From positions 1 to 43,570 of IMG/VR virus record IMGVR_UViG_3300018417_000016: 43,570 nucleotides of DNA; one strand, written 5' to 3'. The DNA comes from a virus. A model generated the notes under the pieces. The model made no database searches, had not been told where the DNA came from, and saw only the letters and a program-made list of their open reading frames with translations. Position numbers and translations under genes: made by a program. Shown in pieces: positions 21,699-30,657 of this stretch. Numbering within the stretch: position 1 is the stretch's first letter; every line of letters starts with the position of its first letter.

Positions 21699-23299
21699 TG
21701 GCTTGTACATGTCAACCAGGAAAGGCGCTTTGTGAAAGCTGTTTAAAGTCTGTATACGAAAGAAATGCGGTTCCTACTGGCCCGCTTTCTAATCCTAATG
21801 GTGAATATACATTTGCGCAAGTAGAAGTTTTTGAAAAACAATTTACAAACAATATTGTTGAAGATGTTCAAAGCACTGCATTAGCCGAATATTCTAGAAA
21901 ATATTCTGATTTTTATGATACAGTTGAATTAATTAACCGTGACTTTTTGCAAAGACCTACAATTAAACAACAGTTACCAAATTATCCTGTTTTAAATAAA
22001 CGTTTAGAAAAAGGTGTTCTTACTCCTTTAGAATTTGCGGCGTTTATCAAAGATCAAAATTATACACCAGCAACTGCTATCATATCAAGTAATGCGCAAG
22101 GATCGAGATTCCTTAGTGAACTTGAAGATTATTATAATGGCGATTTTGCTACAAGCGTTATGGGTGGCTTTTGTTCTTTGTTTGGAAGTATATTTGCAGC
22201 TGTTGACGCTTTCTTTGATATGATTGGTCAAATTGATGGATTAGTTCAAGATGTTCTTGGGTTTATTCAAAGAATTAAAAACGTTAAAAATGAATTATTA
22301 GCAGCCTTTGAAGCACTTAAAGTAAAAGCTCTTATTGAATCAATTAAAGAAAAAATCAGTGATATGGTTGAAGGAGCTATTAAAAAAGTTTGTCAATCAA
22401 TTGCTAACTTTAATGTCGAAGCAATTACTGGACCACTTCCAACTCCAACACCTGCTCAAGTAAAAGTTGCAGAGCAGGCAGAAGAAAAGAAAACAGAGTT
22501 ACAACAAATTTGCGGAGATGATAACGCAAAAAGAATTAAAGAAAAAATTAAAGCTTTAATTGATTATGCGATAGGATTATTTGCAAATCCATCAGTAGAA
22601 GAAATCGTAGCTTTAATTGCTCGTATTTGCGCAATGGCAACTGGTATTGAAGGTTTGTTTCAAAAACTCAAAGATCCACTTAGTGATTTTTCAAATCGCT
22701 ATGACGAAGTATTTAATAGCTTATCAAATGCTTCAAATAGAGTCACAGGTGAAGCAATTAGAGCTGGAGCGATTCGTCCTCTTGAAACGACTAGACAAAA
22801 TCTAATAAATACAGCTAAAGAACTATGGGAAGATGCAGGAAATATTAGAGAACCAACATTAGAAGAATTGAAAAATTTACCTTCGTGGGAACAAATTAAA
22901 GAACACCACGATAAGTTAAGAATTCAAGGCGGCTGGACAAATCCAGATACTGGAATGAAACCAATGTGGGAAGGTTGGACTAAAGTAAATCCTATAGTAA
23001 AAGTTTTGGTTATGAGATTACAAAAGGCAGCAAAAGACGAAGGAATTATTAGTAGTTATTTAATTTTAAATAGTGGATTTAGAAGCCAGCAATACAACAC
23101 TAAGGTTGGAGGAGCTAAGCAATCACAGCATTTGCAAGGCAACGCAGTTGATTTAACATGGCCAGGATTCAGTCCACGTAGTGAAGCACTTTTAGAGTTT
23201 GTATCGTTAGCGCGCAAAGAAGGCTTTAGAGGAATTGGTTATTATAAAGACTTTATTCACTTAGACATCGGCCCAGAAAGATCTTGGGATAGAAGGTAA
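21698..23299 (+). CDS. Baseplate-associated protein with C-terminal M15 peptidase domain
   Basis: 533 residues. The N-terminus has a Cys-rich knuckle (CTCQPGKALCESC). A long helical middle includes amphipathic stretches (GSIFAAVDAFFDMIGQIDG, then LVQDVLGFIQRI). The last 100 residues are an M15-type zinc DD-peptidase: SGFRSQQYN, H478 in QSQHLQGNAVD with D485, and H521-L-D523. These give the HxxxxxxD...HxD zinc site. It probably cuts peptide cross-links in peptidoglycan during infection and is likely a virion protein because it lies between gp5 and gp25. T4 has no counterpart in this position. Confidence 0.85.
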   Translation: MACTCQPGKALCESCLKSVYERNAVPTGPLSNPNGEYTFAQVEVFEKQFTNNIVEDVQSTALAEYSRKYSDFYDTVELINRDFLQRPTIKQQLPNYPVLNKRLEKGVLTPLEFAAFIKDQNYTPATAIISSNAQGSRFLSELEDYYNGDFATSVMGGFCSLFGSIFAAVDAFFDMIGQIDGLVQDVLGFIQRIKNVKNELLAAFEALKVKALIESIKEKISDMVEGAIKKVCQSIANFNVEAITGPLPTPTPAQVKVAEQAEEKKTELQQICGDDNAKRIKEKIKALIDYAIGLFANPSVEEIVALIARICAMATGIEGLFQKLKDPLSDFSNRYDEVFNSLSNASNRVTGEAIRAGAIRPLETTRQNLINTAKELWEDAGNIREPTLEELKNLPSWEQIKEHHDKLRIQGGWTNPDTGMKPMWEGWTKVNPIVKVLVMRLQKAAKDEGIISSYLILNSGFRSQQYNTKVGGAKQSQHLQGNAVDLTWPGFSPRSEALLEFVSLARKEGFRGIGYYKDFIHLDIGPERSWDRR

Positions 23300-23301
23300 A
23301 A

Positions 23302-23718
23302 ATGGTAGCAAGATTATTTACACCAAAGAGCAAAAAGGTTACGATCTATCAAGACTTTAAAAAGGATCTTGAGATTAGCCCGTTGTCGGCCGATTTAACT
23401 TTAAATAAAGATGAAGACGCAGTAAAAGAATCAATTAAAAATCTAATACTCACTGACCGTGGCGAAAGACTTATGCAGCCAAATATTGGTGGAAATATTA
23501 CCGCCATGTTATTTGAGAATATCACACCATCAATTATGAAATTAATTGAAGATAATGTAAGAGATACGATTGCATTATATGAACCAAGAGCAGAATTACA
23601 AAACGTAGCAGTATCTTCTAATATAGACGATAATACAGTTAAAGTAAGAATTACTTTTTTCATCAAGAACGTTGAGCAGCCAATCGAACTTGATGTATTC
23701 TTAGAGAGGACTAGGTAA
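23302..23718 (+). CDS. 25: Baseplate wedge protein gp25
   Basis: 138 residues, the gp25/TssE-like wedge subunit (T4: 132). Signature blocks: LEISPLSADLTLNKDEDAVKESIKNLILT followed by GERLMQPNIGGNITAMLFEN and the C-terminal strand pair. The conserved GERLMQPxIG core, containing the EPR-like loop role, is clear. gp25 initiates sheath assembly on the baseplate. It lies two bases after the peptidase gene and abuts gp6. Confidence 0.93.
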   Translation: MVARLFTPKSKKVTIYQDFKKDLEISPLSADLTLNKDEDAVKESIKNLILTDRGERLMQPNIGGNITAMLFENITPSIMKLIEDNVRDTIALYEPRAELQNVAVSSNIDDNTVKVRITFFIKNVEQPIELDVFLERTR

Positions 23719-25626
23719 ATGGCCAAGCTAAATATTTCAGAATTAGACTTTGAGTCAATTAAGACTCAGTTTAAAGACTATCTGAGAAATCAAACGCAAT
23801 TCAAAGATTATAACTTTGAAGGTTCGAACATGAGTGTGTTCTTGGATGTATTAGCATATAATACTTTCCAGAATAACTTTTATGCTAATATGGCAATTAA
23901 CGAGATGTTCCTCGACTCGGCTGTCTTAAAAAACTCGGTGATGTCTCATGCCAAAGAATTAAATTATTTACCTCGCTCTCGTAGATCTGCTCGCGCTGTT
24001 GTAAACGTAACAATTACTGATGATTCTATTGAAGGACAAACAGTTACAATTCCAGCTTATTCTCAATTTAGTACAACATTCCAAGGTACTCAGTTTGATT
24101 TTGTAACAGATAGAACATGGATTGCTCGTAAAACCGCACCAAATACTTTTGTTGCTAATAACGTTGAAATTTATGAAGGTCAAATGCTCGCATCATTCGA
24201 AAGAGAAGGTTACTTTATTGGTGATGATGGAATTCTTCGTGTTATTTTAACAAACGAAAATGCTGATACAGATTCTATTGAAGTATTTGTTGATGCTGAA
24301 GAAACAGATGACGCAAACGTTTTCTTAAGACGCAATGATATTTTTGGTGTAGGTGCTACTGATAAAGTATTTTATGTAGAACCATATTATGACGGTCGCT
24401 ATACAGTTTACTTTGGTAATAATAAATTTGGTTTACAACCCGAAGCATTTGAAGATATTCGAGTAAGATATCGTATTACTTCTGGAATTGAAGCAAATGG
24501 AGCTTTTAGTTTTAATTTAGAATTAACGTCAGATAATGCTTCTGCAGAAGTTGTTACAGTTCAAAATGCGGCAGGTGGCGCAGAAAGAGAAACACTTGAA
24601 AGTATTCGTTATTACGCTCCTAAGTCTTTGCAAATTCAAGAACGAGCAGTTACAACAAAAGATTATGAAGTATTACTACAAACTCAATTCCCAGAAATTA
24701 AAGCAATCTCTGCTTATGGTGGCGAAGAATTAACTCCTCCACAATTTGGTAAAGTTGCAATTTCAGTTTATCTTGGCGAAGGCAGAGAAGGATTATCGAA
24801 TACTTTATCGAGTGCTTATATCGCGTATCTAGAAGATAAATCACCAATTGCTGTGGAACCTATTTTTATTGATTCAGAATTTATGTATGGTTGCGTAAAT
24901 GCTGACGTTTATTATGATCCGAAAGTGACTAAGAAGTCTGCTGGCCAAATCGAAGTAATGGTAAGAAATGCAATTTCGACATATAACACAAATAATCTTG
25001 ATAATTTTGACGTAACGTTACGATTATCTAAACTTACAAAAGATATTGATGCAAGTGAAAATGCAATTGTAAGTAGTGAAACATCGGTTTGTCCTTACGT
25101 TATTTACAGCCCAGCATTAAATCAAACAGAAAGCCCATCATTTAAGTTTTACGCAAAGCTTGTAAAACCGTATCCATTTAATATTGATAGAGGATTTACT
25201 GATTATAAGCCTGCGGTTAAGAGTAGTGTTTTCCAATATAACAACGTAGATTCATTTTTCCAAGATGACGGTTTAGGAAATATTCAAATTGTTACTTCTG
25301 ATCTAGTAAACCCACAGGTAGTTAAGCCTATTGCTGGTAGCATTAATTATGATACTGGAGAAATTAGCTTAACAGGATTTAAAACAGAAGGCTTTGAAGG
25401 TTCAGGTATTCGAGTTATGGTAACAACATCTATGGATGATATTAAAACACCTGCTGGTAGAATCTTCCTTATTAAAGATGATGATGTGACTGTAAATATA
25501 ATTGAATCGGGCTCAGCTCTTAGCGTTGCTACATCATCAGCAACAACAGCATCAACGTCAACTGTTACTGGTTCTACTTCATCGTCAAGTAGTAGTGGAA
25601 GTAGCGGAGGGAGCAGCGGGTACTAA
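23719..25626 (+). CDS. 6: Baseplate wedge protein gp6
   Basis: 635 residues against 660 in T4. Conserved parts include the N-terminal ELDFESIKTQFKDYLRNQTQFKDYNFEGSNMSVFLDVLAYNTFQNNFYANM arm, the LDSAVLKNSVMSHAKELNYLPRS helix, and RAVTTKDYEVLLQTQFPEIKAISAYGGEE in the core. gp6 dimers form the inner ring of the baseplate. Odd feature: the last 45 residues become a Ser/Thr/Gly low-complexity tail (TVTGSTSSSSSSGSSGG), which the T4 protein lacks. It overlaps the next gene by one base. Confidence 0.93.
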   Translation: MAKLNISELDFESIKTQFKDYLRNQTQFKDYNFEGSNMSVFLDVLAYNTFQNNFYANMAINEMFLDSAVLKNSVMSHAKELNYLPRSRRSARAVVNVTITDDSIEGQTVTIPAYSQFSTTFQGTQFDFVTDRTWIARKTAPNTFVANNVEIYEGQMLASFEREGYFIGDDGILRVILTNENADTDSIEVFVDAEETDDANVFLRRNDIFGVGATDKVFYVEPYYDGRYTVYFGNNKFGLQPEAFEDIRVRYRITSGIEANGAFSFNLELTSDNASAEVVTVQNAAGGAERETLESIRYYAPKSLQIQERAVTTKDYEVLLQTQFPEIKAISAYGGEELTPPQFGKVAISVYLGEGREGLSNTLSSAYIAYLEDKSPIAVEPIFIDSEFMYGCVNADVYYDPKVTKKSAGQIEVMVRNAISTYNTNNLDNFDVTLRLSKLTKDIDASENAIVSSETSVCPYVIYSPALNQTESPSFKFYAKLVKPYPFNIDRGFTDYKPAVKSSVFQYNNVDSFFQDDGLGNIQIVTSDLVNPQVVKPIAGSINYDTGEISLTGFKTEGFEGSGIRVMVTTSMDDIKTPAGRIFLIKDDDVTVNIIESGSALSVATSSATTASTSTVTGSTSSSSSSGSSGGSSGY

Positions 25627-27944
25627 TGGCCGATAATCAAGTCACTCTAGTCGAAAAAAATATTGCTTTTAAAATAGCAAATCAATTTCCTGCTTATTAT
25701 CGTATATACGGTAAAGAGCTTATTGATATGGTTGAGCAATATTATAGATTCGTAGAATCAGAATCAAACATGGGTGTATACAATACACGACAAATGTTTG
25801 AATATCGCGACATTGGAACAACCCTTGCAGAAATGCTCATTTATTTCAAAAAGAAATTTATGTCAGATCTGCCAAATATTGATGACGATAGAACGTTACG
25901 ATTTGTGATTCGTAATATTATGGATCTTTACAGACGTAAAGGTACTGAAGCCGGATTAAAATTGTTCTTTAGAATGTTTTATGAAGCAGATGTTAAAGTA
26001 AATTATCCCGCAAAATATATGTTTAAGCCTTCTGAATCAAATTGGAAGACTGGTACATATTTGCAGATGTTTAAAAATACTGGTACTTTCACAAACAGAG
26101 ATGGAAGTAAAGAATATACATACGCAGATGCTTTAAGTAAAAATATTTATGGATCTATTTCAAAAGCCGAAGCAATTGTAGATAAAATTAATTTTGTTTA
26201 TTTGGCTGGTACTTTAACACCTATCATTTATATCACAAATCCAAAAGGTAAATTTATTAAGTACGACGATATTCTTGCGCGTATTGATGGAGAAGATATT
26301 GCCTTTGGTAAGCTCAATGGTTCAGCAGATGCTTTAATTATTGATTTAGAATATGGTGGGACCACAGATAACGAAATCGGCGATATATACAGCATTGAAA
26401 GCTCGTCTGGATACGGATCAGGTGGTAAAGCAATTGTAACTGAGTTGCAAGATGAATTTACTGGTACTGTAAGATATACTTTAAAAAATGGCGGTTTTGG
26501 ATATACCATTGCAAATACAAAACTTCAAGTTTCAAATCAGGTAGTAATTTTAAATAACCAAGATTTTAGATTTGAAATACTTGAAGTTTTATCTGATAGT
26601 GCAGGAAACGAAGGTACTGTAATTGGTCAAAACAGATCTGCGGTAGGCGTTAAAATGGAGCCAGGCCAAACATTTGCAGTAAACAGACCGATTTCAACAA
26701 ATAGAGCAAGCGGAAACTTTACACTTACGGCATATGATCCGGTTGCAAATACCGGCGATATCTTTAGTGTATCAACAAAAAATGAAAGCTCACCTGGACC
26801 GTTATATGCAAACACCGGAGTAATTACTGATGCTAAAGTAGAAGCATTAGAAAATGTCGAAACAGTAAGTTTAATTACTGATGTTATTGCTCCATTTACT
26901 TTTGTTCCTTTAAATTCATCAGATTATAATGCGAATCCACCAGCAGCTGCACTTATGTCAGGTTCAGCAAGCCCGGTTACGCTTTCAACACCATTGAATC
27001 AAGCATTTGATTTAACACCATTTGATATTGGTACTATTCAATCATTTGAAAATATTAATCCCGGCGCTGATTATGTAAATGATACATTTACTGTAGTGCG
27101 TGACGAACAAATGATTGCATTCGACAGATATAATCAAGTAATATTAGTAGAAGATTATACTGCGTCTTTCACTGTAGGCGATGAAATTACACAAGCGTCT
27201 ACAGGAGTGACTGGCGAAATTATAAAGCTTGATAATGATAGAAGACTTATATATGTTCTTCCATATTCTTATTATGGATTTAGAATTGGTGGCGCCGATG
27301 ATATTACTCATAAAGGTAGAAACTTTGCGATCAGCAGTATTGAAAGAGACTATGATTCAATGCAGTTTGGTAACAACGCCATTATGGAAAACAAAACAGA
27401 ATTTTCAACTGGTAGAATTTCTGCAGCAGAAATACGTGATTCAGGGTTTGGATATATTGATAAAGAAACTGTTTATTTAGTTGATGATGAAGGTACTAGA
27501 CACGCAAAAGCTGAACTAAGAGCTACATCGCAAGGTATTACTGCAGGATTTTGGAGTAGCCAATTCTCACATATTAACGGTTATAGAACAAATCCTGATA
27601 CAAATGTTTTTGAATATTATGATAGTAAAAAGAAAATTCAAGACAGTGATTTTATTCAAGAATATTCTTACGAGTTAAAATCAACGGTAACAGTTGCAAA
27701 ATATGAGCAAGTATTAAAAGACACAATGCATCTTGCTGGTACAAAAATGTTTGGCAACTTTGAATATAATAAACTTACCGGACCAACCTTAACTCATAAA
27801 TTCGCTCTAAGAGTAAAAGACGATTATATCGTTGGTGGAAGTCCAATTGTTGGGCCAGATCAAGATGTCGGTGATCAGACGGTGAGAGCTGATAGCGTCG
27901 TTTATTCTGTTGATACTATTAACATTACTTCTGATAACGCTTAA
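25626..27944 (+). CDS. 7: Baseplate wedge protein gp7-like
   Basis: 772 residues. The N-terminal 130 residues (FPAYYRIYGKELIDMVEQYYRFVE, RDIGTTLAEMLIYFKKKFM, RTLRFVIRNIMDLYRRKGTEAGLKLFFRMFYEADV, YPAKYMFKPSES) are the signature of the gp7-type wedge protein in marine T4-like phages. The rest is a series of beta domains (for example EYGGTTDNEIGDIYSIESSS and ASFTVGDEITQASTGVTGEI). Shorter than T4 gp7 (1032), so some peripheral domains are absent or different. It follows gp6 and precedes fibre-related genes, as in T4. Confidence 0.75.
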   Translation: MADNQVTLVEKNIAFKIANQFPAYYRIYGKELIDMVEQYYRFVESESNMGVYNTRQMFEYRDIGTTLAEMLIYFKKKFMSDLPNIDDDRTLRFVIRNIMDLYRRKGTEAGLKLFFRMFYEADVKVNYPAKYMFKPSESNWKTGTYLQMFKNTGTFTNRDGSKEYTYADALSKNIYGSISKAEAIVDKINFVYLAGTLTPIIYITNPKGKFIKYDDILARIDGEDIAFGKLNGSADALIIDLEYGGTTDNEIGDIYSIESSSGYGSGGKAIVTELQDEFTGTVRYTLKNGGFGYTIANTKLQVSNQVVILNNQDFRFEILEVLSDSAGNEGTVIGQNRSAVGVKMEPGQTFAVNRPISTNRASGNFTLTAYDPVANTGDIFSVSTKNESSPGPLYANTGVITDAKVEALENVETVSLITDVIAPFTFVPLNSSDYNANPPAAALMSGSASPVTLSTPLNQAFDLTPFDIGTIQSFENINPGADYVNDTFTVVRDEQMIAFDRYNQVILVEDYTASFTVGDEITQASTGVTGEIIKLDNDRRLIYVLPYSYYGFRIGGADDITHKGRNFAISSIERDYDSMQFGNNAIMENKTEFSTGRISAAEIRDSGFGYIDKETVYLVDDEGTRHAKAELRATSQGITAGFWSSQFSHINGYRTNPDTNVFEYYDSKKKIQDSDFIQEYSYELKSTVTVAKYEQVLKDTMHLAGTKMFGNFEYNKLTGPTLTHKFALRVKDDYIVGGSPIVGPDQDVGDQTVRADSVVYSVDTINITSDNA

Positions 27945-27951
27945 ATAAATA
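27944..27951 (+). promoter_or_regulatory. Late-promoter-like motif (AATAAATA)
   Basis: One base off TATAAATA, overlapping the gp7-like stop codon and 26 bases before the next start. A second late start for the tail-fibre-like gene is plausible. Confidence 0.4.
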
Positions 27952-27976
27952 ACTATAAAAACTAATAGGAGCTCAC

Positions 27977-28960
27977 ATGGCAAAGCAAGTTATTAACTAC
28001 GGCACAGCAGCCAACGACGGAACCGGTGACGCGCTTAGAAATGCCATGATTAAAATCGTGTCTAACTTTGACGAGTTATACGATGGGCAGTTTTCAGGCA
28101 GCTGGAACAATCTGAGCGATATACCAAACTCACTCATTGGAATTTTTGGTATTGTAGACGGTTCTAACAATCAAGTATTAACAACAGACGGAAATGGAAA
28201 TTTAACGTTTGCTAACGCAACTGCGTCATTTAATACAGGAGATATTGATGCGCATTTAAACGTTAGTACTGCTGCTAATAATCAAATTTTATCTTGGGAT
28301 GGTACTGACTATGCTTGGGTGAATGATGCTACAGGCGGCAGTGGCGGTGGCCTGTCTAATACAGAAATTATAAATCTTGTAACTGGTTCAGATTTAGATA
28401 TGGGTGGCAATAAAGTATTATTTGCCAATGTGTACGATCAGGTTTCAGATCTACCAAGTGCTTCAACATATCATGGCATGTTTGCTCACGTACACGCAAC
28501 GGGTAAAGGTTATTTTGCTCACGCAGGTGCATGGGTAGAACTTGCTAATATGTCTGATGTCAGCGGCGGTGGCGGTAACACAGGTACTCTTGAAACAAGA
28601 ACCACTAAAGTTCATACCGCAACAAGCTTAGGAAACAATACTCAAGTTACGGTAAACATAGACGGATTTAAATCTTTCGGATTAATGAAAATTGAAACTT
28701 CACATGCATCATGGGTAAGACTTTATACAGATGCTACTTCGCAAACAAACGATGCTTCTCGTGCGCAAACATCAGACCCTGCACCTGACGCCGGTGTTCT
28801 TGCCGAAGTAATTACAACAGGTGCACAAACTGTAAAACTTTCGCCGGGAGTGTTTGGATGGCTTGAATCTGGAAATCAAATTCCAATGACAGTGAAAAAC
28901 TTATCAGGCTCAACACAAAACGTTGTTACAACTTTAACACTTGTTCAGCTAGAGGCGTAA
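27977..28960 (+). CDS. Tail-fibre or baseplate-appendage structural protein
   Basis: 327 residues. Starts with the widespread virion-attachment motif INYGTAANDGTGDALRNAMIKIVSNFDELY, found at the N-terminus of many phage fibres and appendage proteins. A Gly/Ser-rich hinge near residue 120 (TGGSGGGLS) and another near 200 (SGGGGNTG) separate the N-terminal region from a compact beta C-terminal domain (THASWVRLYTDATSQTND-like, ends with VVTTLTLVQLEA). Probably trimeric and virion-associated, perhaps linking the wedge to fibres. Good AGGAG ribosome site. Confidence 0.7.
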   Translation: MAKQVINYGTAANDGTGDALRNAMIKIVSNFDELYDGQFSGSWNNLSDIPNSLIGIFGIVDGSNNQVLTTDGNGNLTFANATASFNTGDIDAHLNVSTAANNQILSWDGTDYAWVNDATGGSGGGLSNTEIINLVTGSDLDMGGNKVLFANVYDQVSDLPSASTYHGMFAHVHATGKGYFAHAGAWVELANMSDVSGGGGNTGTLETRTTKVHTATSLGNNTQVTVNIDGFKSFGLMKIETSHASWVRLYTDATSQTNDASRAQTSDPAPDAGVLAEVITTGAQTVKLSPGVFGWLESGNQIPMTVKNLSGSTQNVVTTLTLVQLEA

Positions 28961-28961
28961 A

Positions 28962-30620
28962 ATGGAACGCAGAGAATGGATTGTTACTCTTCATCGTAAA
29001 GAAGATTTAGAATCTTTTTATGAAGATATGGAAACACCCGGTGGCAATCTGTTTATTCCAGATAGAGCCGTTGAGGTTGCGAACAAAAGATTAATTAGTC
29101 GTAATACTCATTACATGCTTACTGACGAAGAAGTTGAATTGGTAAAAGCAGATCCAAGAGTTTGGGATTGCGATTTAGCAGAGCTTGTTGATATTACAAT
29201 CAAACCTCAATATACAATTACAAATGGCGCCTTTGATAAAGCATGGGGTGATTCGGCTACAGACGTAAACTGGGGTTTATTAAGACATAGCGAAGCCACA
29301 AATAGAAATAACTGGGGCGACGGCGGTGTATCAACAATTACTACAGATTTAACAATTACTGCGTCTGGTAAAAATGTTGATGTTGTAATTGTTGACGGGC
29401 ATATAGATCCTCTTCATCCAGAATTTGCGGTTAATCCTGACGGCAGCGGCGGAAGTCGAGTTGTTCAATTTAATTGGTTTTCATTAACTAATCAAGTAAC
29501 CGGTGGTTCTAATGGAACATATGTTTATACACCATACGTAGATAGCGGTAATGCTGATAGAACTAACGATAATAATCATGGTTGTCATTGTGGCGGAACT
29601 GTTGCTGGTAACTCACAGGGATGGGCCAGAGATGCTAATGTTTACAATATAAGTCCATATGGTACTAATCCTAATAGCCTCTCCAGCTCATTTATGTGGG
29701 ACTACATCAGGGTTTGGCACAATAGCAAAGCAATTAATCCTGCAACTGGAAGAAGAAACCCAACAATAACAAATAATAGTTATGGATCTGTGATTACATG
29801 TGGCGATAATAATTTTGATAATATTACAGAATTTACTTATAGAGGTGTTGCTTATAACCCAGGCAGAGATTTAACTGAAGCAGAATTGGATGCTCGTGGC
29901 TGCTATACACCAAGCGGAATTAATGTAGATTTTCCAAACTATTTTACTTCTCGCCAAGCTGATATGCAAGATGCGATTGATGATGGAATCATTATTGTAG
30001 CTTCTGCTGGTAATGATGCTTGGAAAACAGTAAATAGTTCAGATCAAGATTACAACAATACTTGCAAAGTTGCTTATTTTGGAACGTCTTACACTTTTTA
30101 TCCGCATAGAGGAACGGGATCTGGTGCCGGTTATGCACCAATTATCAATGTGGGCGCACTTGGTAATGATAATAATGAAGATAAAGCATCATTTAGTAAT
30201 TGCGGCAGTCAGGTAGATGTTTATGCAGCAGGCGAAGCAATTAATAGCAGTGTACATGAAAAAGCTGGTGATATTGCAGATCCAAGATTATCAGGATATA
30301 ATTTTGACAAGTATCAAGGTACGAGTATGTCAGGTCCTCAAGTTGCGGGTGTTTTAGCTTGTCTTGCAGAGTCGTGGCCAAATATGACTCAAGCAGAAGC
30401 ACATGCTTGGATTGTAGATAATGCAGCTGAAAATTTAATGTTTGATACACAAGCAGATGATCCAAACGATATTCAAAGTTTGCAAGGTGCTCCAAACAGA
30501 ATCCTTCGTTGGATTAACCAAAGACCAGAAGATGGGAATACTGTTCCCAAGAAAAATTTTAAACCGAGACCAACAAGTGGACGTACTTACCCTCGTCCTC
30601 TCATACGTAGGCGCGGCTAA
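28962..30620 (+). CDS. Subtilisin-family (S8) serine protease, probably virion-associated
   Basis: 552 residues. The S8 triad is visible: D145 (VVIVDGHID), H206 (NNHGCHCGGTVAG, like the proteinase K HGTHCAGTVAG motif) and S455 (GTSMSGPQVAG). The oxyanion Asn is in ASAGND. Residues 1-80 resemble an I9-type inhibitor propeptide (WIVTLHRKEDLESFYED), so self-processing is likely. The 35-residue C-terminus is Pro/Arg-rich. It sits between a fibre-like gene and gp8 inside the late baseplate operon, which argues for packaging in the virion, where it might process fibres or digest host surface proteins. Catalytic residues all intact. Confidence 0.9.
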   Translation: MERREWIVTLHRKEDLESFYEDMETPGGNLFIPDRAVEVANKRLISRNTHYMLTDEEVELVKADPRVWDCDLAELVDITIKPQYTITNGAFDKAWGDSATDVNWGLLRHSEATNRNNWGDGGVSTITTDLTITASGKNVDVVIVDGHIDPLHPEFAVNPDGSGGSRVVQFNWFSLTNQVTGGSNGTYVYTPYVDSGNADRTNDNNHGCHCGGTVAGNSQGWARDANVYNISPYGTNPNSLSSSFMWDYIRVWHNSKAINPATGRRNPTITNNSYGSVITCGDNNFDNITEFTYRGVAYNPGRDLTEAELDARGCYTPSGINVDFPNYFTSRQADMQDAIDDGIIIVASAGNDAWKTVNSSDQDYNNTCKVAYFGTSYTFYPHRGTGSGAGYAPIINVGALGNDNNEDKASFSNCGSQVDVYAAGEAINSSVHEKAGDIADPRLSGYNFDKYQGTSMSGPQVAGVLACLAESWPNMTQAEAHAWIVDNAAENLMFDTQADDPNDIQSLQGAPNRILRWINQRPEDGNTVPKKNFKPRPTSGRTYPRPLIRRRG

Positions 30621-30627
30621 AAATCTT

Positions 30628-30635
30628 TATAAATA
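30628..30635 (+). promoter_or_regulatory. T4-type late promoter
   Basis: Exact TATAAATA, 23 bases before the gp8 start and eight after the subtilase stop. Provides a separate late start for gp8 and the fibre cluster. Confidence 0.65.
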
Positions 30636-30657
30636 TTAAAAAAGCTCAAGGTGTGAA

